Below, piece after piece: positions 13,237 to 18,592 of a stretch of DNA of 18,592 nucleotides. Location: assembly GCA_050945235.1 (NCBI GenBank), contig JBMNSO010000023.1:1-18592 (forward strand), read 5' to 3'. The stretch is from DUOD01 sp050945235. Its GTDB lineage: Bacteria; Bacillota; Clostridia; DUOD01. Made by a program: the position numbers and the translations under genes. The notes under the pieces were generated by a model. That model was given only the letters and a program-made list of their open reading frames with translations, searched no databases and had not been told where the DNA came from. Position 1 is the stretch's first letter. Each line of letters begins with the position of its first letter.

Positions 13237-14178
13237 ATGTGTGATATTGTATGCTTAGGGGTTTTGTGTGCAGATGCAATAGTAAAGCCGGTTGACAAGT
13301 TTCCCGACAAGGGAAAACTAAACCTGGTTGACCAGTTGGAATTACACACCGGAGGCTGTGCTACCAACGCGGCCATAGATCTTGCAAAGATGGGCATAAA
13401 GCCGGCCATAATAGGCAAGGTTGGAAATGACGGGTTTGGTAATTTCTTATACAACACACTGAAAAAGGAAGGCGTTGATGTAAAGGGTCTAAAACTTTCA
13501 AAGGATGTTAGCACCTCGGCGTCCATCGTATTGTCCAGCAGTGACGGAGAGAGGACGTTTCTCCATTGCCTGGGTTCAAACGCAGAATTTCAGAACACTG
13601 ATATTGATTTTACCATTATTGAGAATGCCAAGATATTATTTATCGCCGGTTCCCTTTTAATGCCGAAGTTCGATGGACAGCAGACGGCAGATACATTGAA
13701 AAAAGCCCAGGATGCTGGTGTATATACCGTATTAGATACTGCCTGGGATTCAACCGGGAGATGGATGAGTGCTATAAAACCCTGCCTACCATACCTTGAT
13801 TTATTCATACCAAGTATTGAAGAAGCGGAAATGATAAGCGGCAAGAGTGATGTTAATGACATGGCAGACGTGTTTATTGGTCTAGGTGCCAAGTTAGCTG
13901 TTATAAAAATGGGTAAAAGAGGCTGTTTTATAAAACGGCCTGACGGCACAACCTATACAATACCAACCTATTTAGATGTAAAGGCGGTTGATACAACAGG
14001 TGCGGGAGATGCCTTTGCCGCGGGATTTATAACTGGTATTTATAAAGGTTGGGACTTAGAACAATGCGGCAAATTCGCCAATGCTGTGGGTACCCATTGT
14101 GTAATGGCTATGGGTGCATCCAATGGCATCAAGCCCTTAGACGAGATTTTGGCTTTTATTAAGGAAAGGGAACGATAG
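13237..14178 (+). CDS. PfkB-family carbohydrate kinase
   Basis: This 313-residue ribokinase-fold sugar kinase has the N-terminal PfkB signature region HTGGCATNAAIDLAKMG (37-53). The C-terminal signature DTTGAGDAFAAGF (252-264) contains the anion hole and catalytic base D258. The family phosphorylates sugars such as ribose, fructose, 2-keto-3-deoxygluconate or tagatose 6-phosphate, and the substrate here is not evident. GGAGGG (13225-13230) is 6 bases before ATG 13237. An in-frame ATG at 13231 abuts the ribosome site and is less likely. The gene for a lyxose-isomerase-like cupin follows after 13 bases, so a ketose made by that enzyme (xylulose or fructose) is the natural guess for its substrate. 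Control by the divergent ROK protein is likely. Confidence 0.9.
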   Translation: MCDIVCLGVLCADAIVKPVDKFPDKGKLNLVDQLELHTGGCATNAAIDLAKMGIKPAIIGKVGNDGFGNFLYNTLKKEGVDVKGLKLSKDVSTSASIVLSSSDGERTFLHCLGSNAEFQNTDIDFTIIENAKILFIAGSLLMPKFDGQQTADTLKKAQDAGVYTVLDTAWDSTGRWMSAIKPCLPYLDLFIPSIEEAEMISGKSDVNDMADVFIGLGAKLAVIKMGKRGCFIKRPDGTTYTIPTYLDVKAVDTTGAGDAFAAGFITGIYKGWDLEQCGKFANAVGTHCVMAMGASNGIKPLDEILAFIKERER

Positions 14179-14191
14179 GAGGGACTGATTT

Positions 14192-14737
14192 ATGCTTACC
14201 AAAAAACAGTATGAGCAAGCAAGGCAAAGGGCTTTGGAGTACTTTAAAAAGGCAAATATTGTTCTAACGGAAAGGGAAAAGCAAAATATTGAAGTTGCGG
14301 ATTTCGGATTGGGTGAACATGAAAGCACAGGCCTTCAATTGGTGGTATATGTAAATACCAATAGATGCTGCGCAAAGGAGTTGGTATTGTTTCCAGGACA
14401 AACCTGCCCTGAGCATCGCCATCCCGACGTAGACGGACAGCCGGGCAAGGAGGAAACCTTTCGCTGCCGGTGGGGAAGGGTATACCTATACGTAGAAGGG
14501 CCAAGCACCCCAAATCCAAAATGCAAGCCGCCTAAGGGTAGGGAACAATACTATACCGTGTTTCACGAAATAGTGCTTAATCCGGGGGAACAGTATACCT
14601 TGGCTCCCAATACCCTACATTGGTTCCAGGCAGGGGACGAAGGAGCAGTGGTATCCGAGTTTTCCACTACAAGCAGGGATGATCTTGATATATTTACCGA
14701 TGTCAATATAAAAAGGGCACCCGAAATAGTTGAATAG
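14192..14737 (+). CDS. D-lyxose isomerase-like cupin (D-lyxose/D-mannose ketol-isomerase family)
   Basis: This 181-residue single-domain cupin resembles D-lyxose isomerases of the YdaE type, which interconvert D-lyxose with D-xylulose and, more weakly, D-mannose with D-fructose, using a divalent metal. The metal ligands appear complete: H75 and H77 in CPEHRHPD, E88 in GKEETFRCRWG, and H143 in APNTLHWFQ. The N-terminal helical segment (QYEQARQRALEYFKKANIVL) and the C-terminal SEFSTTSRDDLDIFTDVNI are also typical. AGGAGGG precedes ATG 14192, 13 bases after the kinase stop. It forms a two-gene operon ended by a strong terminator. The exact sugar is inferred from the family only. Confidence 0.85.
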   Translation: MLTKKQYEQARQRALEYFKKANIVLTEREKQNIEVADFGLGEHESTGLQLVVYVNTNRCCAKELVLFPGQTCPEHRHPDVDGQPGKEETFRCRWGRVYLYVEGPSTPNPKCKPPKGREQYYTVFHEIVLNPGEQYTLAPNTLHWFQAGDEGAVVSEFSTTSRDDLDIFTDVNIKRAPEIVE

Positions 14738-14753
14738 CCTTTTTTAATATTTT

Positions 14754-14800
14754 AGGCCATCGGAAAAACCCATGGTTTTTCCGATGGCCTTCTTGTTTTT
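14754..14800 (+). terminator. Strong intrinsic terminator of the kinase/isomerase operon
   Basis: A perfect 17-bp stem (14754-14770 with 14774-14790) closes on a three-base loop and is followed by TCTTGTTTTT. It begins 17 bases after the isomerase stop. The T tract is only on the plus strand, so it acts in that direction. Confidence 0.93.
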
Positions 14801-14873
14801 AACATACATACAAGCCTGATGAAATTTCCAAATTTTTATTCATGGGTTTTCTAACATACTGATATTTTAATAT

Positions 14874-14929
14874 TTGTTTTGGCTTTAAAAAATGTTATAC
14901 TTATATAAGAATGTTATACTTATATTAAG
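14874..14929 (+). repeat. Tandem 19/20-base duplication carrying two extended -10 boxes
   Basis: In the 331-base spacer 14738-15068, AATGTTATACTTATATAAG (14891-14909) is followed at once by AATGTTATACTTATATTAAG (14910-14929). Each unit holds TGTTATACT, an extended -10 element (TGnTATACT). TTGTTT at 14874-14879 is a possible -35 with 16-base spacing to the first. The duplication may provide tandem starts for the DUF4321-maf-mre cluster. Apart from the terminator, this repeat and a small hairpin (14944-14961), I see nothing in the spacer. Confidence 0.55.
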
Positions 14930-15068
14930 AAAGAAAGTAACTGGGTTTTTTCCAAAAAACCTTAATAATATATTAATGTATAAATGGGAAAATTAATATA
15001 TAATTTGTCGTAATAAACCTATATATGATTTTTCCTGATTTAGCCTTAAGCATAAAGGAGGAGGCAGC

Positions 15069-15329
15069 ATGCATATAAGAGGAAGAAGCCAAAGGAATCC
15101 ATGGACGCTATTATTGTTATTATTGGCTGGTTTAATTATAGGGGGAGTAGTAGGTGACATTTTAAGTTCGTATTTACCGCTATTCAACTATAGTTATAGA
15201 TTTGGGATAGTTGAACCCATTGGTTTAGATTTAAGGGTCATAGCCATTACCTTTGGCCTGGTGTTCAATTTAAACCTGGGAAGTGCCATCGGGGTGGTTA
15301 TAGGTATAATTAGTTATATGAGATCTTAG
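15069..15329 (+). CDS. DUF4321-family small membrane protein
   Basis: This 86-residue protein has a basic N-terminus (MHIRGRSQRNPW) followed by a strongly hydrophobic helix with LIIGGVVGDIL (about 12-32). A polar central loop follows, and a second membrane helix (about 58-83) ends in YMRS. The pattern and position, directly before maf, match the DUF4321 family of Clostridia, whose function is unknown as far as I know. AAGGAGGAGG gives a strong ribosome site for ATG 15069. The maf start is 10 bases after the stop, so co-transcription with the division/shape genes is expected. Confidence 0.82.
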   Translation: MHIRGRSQRNPWTLLLLLLAGLIIGGVVGDILSSYLPLFNYSYRFGIVEPIGLDLRVIAITFGLVFNLNLGSAIGVVIGIISYMRS

Positions 15330-15339
15330 TGGTGATTTG

Positions 15340-15939
15340 ATGAGACTGGTTTTAGCATCTGCATCGCCAAGGAGAAGGGAATTGCTTGCTATCATGGGTC
15401 TTAGATTTCAAGTGTTTCAATGCAGTGTTAACGAGAATATTAATATGCAGTGTCCCCATGATTATGTTATGGAATTGGCGATGCTAAAAGCCCGGGCTGC
15501 AGCTCGGAAACTGCCTGGAGATGTACTTGTAATAGGTGCTGATACCGTAGTATATAAAAACGATATTTTAGGCAAGCCTACGGATAGGAAGGATGCCTTT
15601 AACATGATAAGATATCTGCAGGGCCGTGAGCATGAAGTATATACGGGAGTGGCATTGTTTTCCCGTGATGAGGACATTTATAAGACCGGGTATGAAAGAA
15701 CTATTGTAAAAATGAAGAAAATGAGTGATCATGAGATAGAATGGTATTTAGATCGTAATGAATATATGGATAAAGCCGGAGCATATGGGATACAAGGTGC
15801 CGCTTCAATATTTATTGAATATATCCATGGATGTTACTTTAATGTCGTTGGATTACCGGTGTCAAAGCTGTATGATATGTTAAAAGAGATAAATGTCAGC
15901 GACAAGCTCGCACTTGAACCGGGTGATTTAATGGGATGA
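15340..15939 (+). CDS. maf: Maf-family nucleoside triphosphate pyrophosphatase (probable dTTP/UTPase)
   Basis: This 199-residue enzyme hydrolyses non-canonical or excess nucleoside triphosphates to monophosphates and is linked to septum inhibition. LASASPRRRELL (5-16) is the substrate-phosphate loop. VIGADTVV (64-71) supplies catalytic D68, and LGKP (77-80) and GAYGIQGAAS (147-156) are further conserved sites. The YGIQG form fits the dTTP/UTP-specific subfamily. The last 20 residues extend slightly past the usual domain. The start is ATG 15340, with GGTGA four bases upstream. A TTG immediately before it is possible but unneeded. A 182-base spacer separates it from mreB; no radC gene lies between, unlike the Bacillus order. 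Confidence 0.93.
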   Translation: MRLVLASASPRRRELLAIMGLRFQVFQCSVNENINMQCPHDYVMELAMLKARAAARKLPGDVLVIGADTVVYKNDILGKPTDRKDAFNMIRYLQGREHEVYTGVALFSRDEDIYKTGYERTIVKMKKMSDHEIEWYLDRNEYMDKAGAYGIQGAASIFIEYIHGCYFNVVGLPVSKLYDMLKEINVSDKLALEPGDLMG

Positions 15940-15993
15940 TGTCCCGTTTAATTATCGAAAGGTATTAAACTGCCTAAATGGGCAAGCAAATGT

Positions 15994-16034
15994 TATCTTA
16001 ATTATAAATAATGGCAATACTTATAATTAAGATA
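15994..16034. other. Perfect 14-bp A+T-rich inverted repeat in the maf-mreB spacer
   Basis: TATCTTAATTATAA (15994-16007) and its exact complement TTATAATTAAGATA (16021-16034) flank a 13-base loop. TTTATTTAATT follows. The stem has a single G-C pair, so it would be a weak terminator; it could instead be a protein-binding site or mark the start of a separate mre transcript. It lies 55 bases after maf and 87 before mreB. Confidence 0.55.
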
Positions 16035-16121
16035 TTTATTTAATTGGGTGGTATATTGGTTTTATATAAAGGCGATTAAATATTTAATATATACTTAAAT
16101 TTCGGAAGGAGCAAAAGAATA

Positions 16122-17156
16122 ATGGGTCTATTTAATATGTTTTCTAAGGATCTAGGCATAGATCTAGGCACAGCGAATACATTGGTTCATGTAAGGGGTA
16201 AGGGCATCCTAATAAGGGAACCGTCTGTAGTTGCTATTAGGAATGATAGCAACAAAGAAGTGCTGGCAGTTGGTGAAGAAGCAAAAAGGATGATAGGCAG
16301 GACTCCAGGGAATATAGTTGCTATAAGGCCAATGAAGGATGGAGTGATCGCAGATTTTGATATTACTCAAGAAATGCTTAAGTACTTCATTAAAAAGGCT
16401 AGTGCAAAACGGATATCTGTAAGGCCGAGGGTAGTTGTATGCGTGCCTTCAGGGGTTACAGAAGTTGAAAAACGTGCTGTTGAAGAAGCTACTAAGCAGG
16501 CAGGTGCCAGGGAGGCTTATCTTATTGAAGAACCTATGGCCGCTGCAATAGGCGCAGGGCTTCCCGTCCATGAACCAACCGGAAGCATGATAGTTGATGT
16601 GGGCGGGGGGACTAGTGAAGTTGCCATTATTTCATTAGGCGGTATAGTTACCAGCAAGTCTTTAAGGGTAGGGGGCAATAAACTGGATGATGCTATAGTT
16701 TCTTATATTAAAAAAGAATATAATCTGATGATAGGTGAAAGAACTGCAGAAGAAATAAAAATAAATATAGGTTCAGCCTTCCCCAAGGACAAAGAAGAAA
16801 GTATGGATGTCAGGGGTAGGGACCTGGTGACAGGTTTGCCCAAAACTTTGAGAATAACCTCTACAGAAATCCTTGAAGCATTGAAGGAATCTGTGAATAA
16901 TATTGTTGATGCTATAAAGCTAACTTTGGAAAAAACGCCGCCGGAATTGGCTGCCGATATTATGGACAAGGGTATTATGCTTACCGGTGGTGGAGCTCTG
17001 CTTTCTGGTCTTAATAAATTGGTTCGATCAGAGACCGGTATGCCGGTAAATATTGCCGAAGATCCTTTGGATTGTGTTGTACTAGGTGCGGGAAAGGTAC
17101 TTGAGGAATTGGAAACCCTGAAAAGGGTAGCTGTTATGGCAAGAAGCTTTAGTTAA
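16122..17156 (+). CDS. mreB: Rod-shape-determining actin homologue MreB
   Basis: This 344-residue actin-like ATPase polymerises under the membrane to direct lateral cell-wall synthesis. DLGIDLGTANTLV (10-22) is the first phosphate loop. IEEPMAAAIGAGLPV (135-149) is the connecting region, and IVDVGGGTSEVAII (157-170) is the second phosphate loop. LTGGGALLSGL is the adenosine motif. The N-terminal MGLFNMFSKD is short, as in Gram-positive MreB. GGAAGGAG lies upstream of ATG 16122. The full length and the mreC and mreD genes that follow indicate the principal MreB, not an Mbl paralogue. It implies a rod-shaped organism. Confidence 0.97.
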   Translation: MGLFNMFSKDLGIDLGTANTLVHVRGKGILIREPSVVAIRNDSNKEVLAVGEEAKRMIGRTPGNIVAIRPMKDGVIADFDITQEMLKYFIKKASAKRISVRPRVVVCVPSGVTEVEKRAVEEATKQAGAREAYLIEEPMAAAIGAGLPVHEPTGSMIVDVGGGTSEVAIISLGGIVTSKSLRVGGNKLDDAIVSYIKKEYNLMIGERTAEEIKINIGSAFPKDKEESMDVRGRDLVTGLPKTLRITSTEILEALKESVNNIVDAIKLTLEKTPPELAADIMDKGIMLTGGGALLSGLNKLVRSETGMPVNIAEDPLDCVVLGAGKVLEELETLKRVAVMARSFS

Positions 17157-17170
17157 AGGGATGATGGTAG

Positions 17171-18022
17171 ATGCCTCAGTTTATAAAAAATAGGCAGATA
17201 ATGATAGTAACGGTGGTTACTATCATTATTCTTGTTGTAATAGGTTTTACTTCCGGTAATAGACAAAACCTGTCACAGGTAGAAGGGTTTCTAGGATCAG
17301 TTTTCGGGCCTGTGCAAAGGGCTTTATACAGCGGGGCCACATCCATATCCGATTTTATCAGAGACATACAAAAAAGAGGAGAAACAGGGCAATCATTAGA
17401 GGAGATGGAAGAAAAGCTTAAAGTATTGGAACAGGATAACCTACGTTTAAAGGAACTGGAACGGGAAAACAGTCGGCTTAAAACCTTGCTAGACTTTAAA
17501 CAGGAGCACGAGGGTTTTGTGGTTACCGGTGCTAGGGTTATAGGGAAAAGTCCGGGTAATTGGTTCAATATGTTAGCTGTCGATAAAGGAAGTAATGACG
17601 GTATTCAACAAAATATGGCGGTGATATCCCAAGATGGATTGGTAGGAAGGGTAATTGAAGTGGGCACTACATGGTCTAAAGTACTAGCAATAGTCGATGG
17701 CAGAAGTTCTGTGAGCGCCATAGTTGAAAGAACAAGGGATACCGGTATCATAAGAGGCAATAATACTCTAGTGTTTGAAGACGGCCTGTGTTCAATGGTT
17801 TACCTGCCGGATGATTCGGAGGTCATACCTGGTGATAAGGTAATTACATCAGGTTTGGGGGGTGTATTTCCCAAAGGGATTTATATAGGCCAAGTGATGG
17901 AAGTGGTAAAGGAAAAGCAAAATCTTTTTAAGTATGCTGTAATAAAACCGGCAGTGGATTTCCAAAGAATTGAAGAGGTATTGCTTGTAAAATCAGAGGT
18001 AGATATTATCGAAATGGAGTAA
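17171..18022 (+). CDS. mreC: Rod-shape-determining protein MreC
   Basis: This 283-residue bitopic protein has a basic N-terminus and one membrane helix (about 9-28). A coiled coil rich in Leu/Glu/Arg heptads (about 74-112) follows, then the extracytoplasmic beta-barrel domains. GARVIGKSPGNWFNMLAVDKG and SQDGLVGRVIEVG are typical of the first barrel, and GDKVITSGLGGVFPKGIYIG is the conserved C-terminal motif. It links MreB to the elongasome penicillin-binding proteins outside the membrane. ATG 17171 lies about 10 bases after AAAGGG. ATGs at 17161 and 17164 are out of frame and soon reach stops. The gene is 14 bases after mreB and 14 before mreD. Confidence 0.95.
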   Translation: MPQFIKNRQIMIVTVVTIIILVVIGFTSGNRQNLSQVEGFLGSVFGPVQRALYSGATSISDFIRDIQKRGETGQSLEEMEEKLKVLEQDNLRLKELERENSRLKTLLDFKQEHEGFVVTGARVIGKSPGNWFNMLAVDKGSNDGIQQNMAVISQDGLVGRVIEVGTTWSKVLAIVDGRSSVSAIVERTRDTGIIRGNNTLVFEDGLCSMVYLPDDSEVIPGDKVITSGLGGVFPKGIYIGQVMEVVKEKQNLFKYAVIKPAVDFQRIEEVLLVKSEVDIIEME

Positions 18023-18036
18023 AGGGGTAAGGCTCT

Positions 18037-18549
18037 ATGAAACTGTTGGTAATCGTTTCTATAGTTGTGGCTAATTTTATTATACAATCTACAATTTTCC
18101 CCCATATCGAAGTCGCTGGGGTAATGCCAAACTCATTAATAGCTATAATTGTATCCTTGAGCCTTTTGAATGGCAGTTTTGTAGGGGCCCTTGCGGGATT
18201 TTTTGGCGGACTGCTGCAGGACATTTTTTTTAGTGGTGCCATAGGTATTAATGCTTTAATATATTTGTTGATTGGATGGTCAGTGGGCTTGGCCCATGAA
18301 AAGGTATACAGCGAAAGGTTCTTTATGCCAACACTGTTTATCTTTTCTTCAACAGTGGTTTATGAGCTGTATATGCTTATTGTTGTTTTTTTCTATAGAT
18401 ATGATATCAATATTTACCATATTTTTATGAAGATAATTTTGCCGGGAGCCATATACACGTCTATAATAGGAGTTATAATATATAATTATATCTTTAAACT
18501 ATATAAATATAAGTTTATGCGAAAGAAATGGCTGTTTATTAAACCCTGA
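18037..18549 (+). CDS. mreD: Rod-shape-determining membrane protein MreD
   Basis: This 170-residue integral membrane protein has about five hydrophobic segments. IIQSTIFPHIEVAGVMPNSLIAI and GFFGGLLQDIFFSGAIGINALIY are recognisable MreD features. It works with MreC and MreB in the elongation complex. AAAGGGG lies upstream of ATG 18037. The C-terminus is basic (RKKWLFIKP). After the stop 43 bases remain: they contain AAAGGG (18570-18575) and an ATG at 18587 that may begin the next gene of the cluster. A transpeptidase/PBP2 gene would be usual, but only two codons are visible, so I do not annotate it. Confidence 0.93.
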   Translation: MKLLVIVSIVVANFIIQSTIFPHIEVAGVMPNSLIAIIVSLSLLNGSFVGALAGFFGGLLQDIFFSGAIGINALIYLLIGWSVGLAHEKVYSERFFMPTLFIFSSTVVYELYMLIVVFFYRYDINIYHIFMKIILPGAIYTSIIGVIIYNYIFKLYKYKFMRKKWLFIKP

Positions 18550-18592
18550 CACATCCGATATTGATAGGTAAAGGGAAAACTCCGGTATGGTG

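Noticed and set aside
14891..14929. CRISPR-like repeat
   Set aside because: There are only two directly abutting copies with no spacer and no cas genes nearby.
14944..14961. Hairpin GGTTTTTT-CC-AAAAAACC as a terminator
   Set aside because: The two-base loop is too tight, no T tract follows, and no gene ends just upstream.

Overview
The window looks like chromosomal DNA from a strictly anaerobic, low-G+C Gram-positive bacterium of class Clostridia. The grounds are strong Shine-Dalgarno sites, A+T-rich spacers, frequent AGG/ATA codons, GTG and TTG starts, a multisubunit [FeFe]-hydrogenase, a six-gene Rnf operon in clostridial order (C-D-G-E-A-B), and a DUF4321-maf-mreBCD cell-shape cluster. 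I cannot name the genus from sequence alone. No rRNA, tRNA, CRISPR array, insertion sequence or prophage was seen.

Layout. (1) 1-5390: the 3' end of a probable PHP-domain gene, then an hnd/hyd operon: hndA (NuoE-like), a small stand-alone GHKL ATPase, hndB (2Fe-2S thioredoxin-like), hndC (NuoF-like, FMN/NADH) and hndD (catalytic [FeFe]-hydrogenase), ending at an intrinsic terminator. A Rex-like palindrome overlaps the inferred promoter. (2) 5391-6180: two overlapping half-size TauE/SafE membrane proteins. (3) 6181-11515: rnfCDGEAB with a terminator. (4) 11516-14790: a 54-codon ORF convergent with a ROK-family repressor gene, which is divergent from a PfkB sugar kinase gene and a D-lyxose-isomerase-like cupin gene. 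Two matching 17-bp operators sit at the two divergent promoters, and a near-ideal hairpin terminator closes the pair. (5) 14791-18592: a regulatory spacer, DUF4321, maf, mreB, mreC, mreD, and the probable start of a further gene at the edge.

How it fits together. The soluble hydrogenase exchanges electrons between NAD(P)H, probably ferredoxin, and protons. Rnf couples ferredoxin:NAD+ oxidoreduction to ion translocation. Together they would balance the NADH and ferredoxin pools of a fermenter, and a Rex-type NADH sensor is the expected regulator of the hydrogenase. The ROK/kinase/isomerase block is a locally regulated sugar-use cassette of uncertain substrate. The last block is housekeeping cell-shape machinery.

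Most of the window is recognisable core metabolism and morphogenesis. I do not see a wholly new system. The points most worth a second look are the paired ROK operators, the Rex-like site, the split TauE transporter, the ATPase embedded in the hydrogenase operon, the unexplained small ORF, and several inverted or tandem repeats in the spacers.
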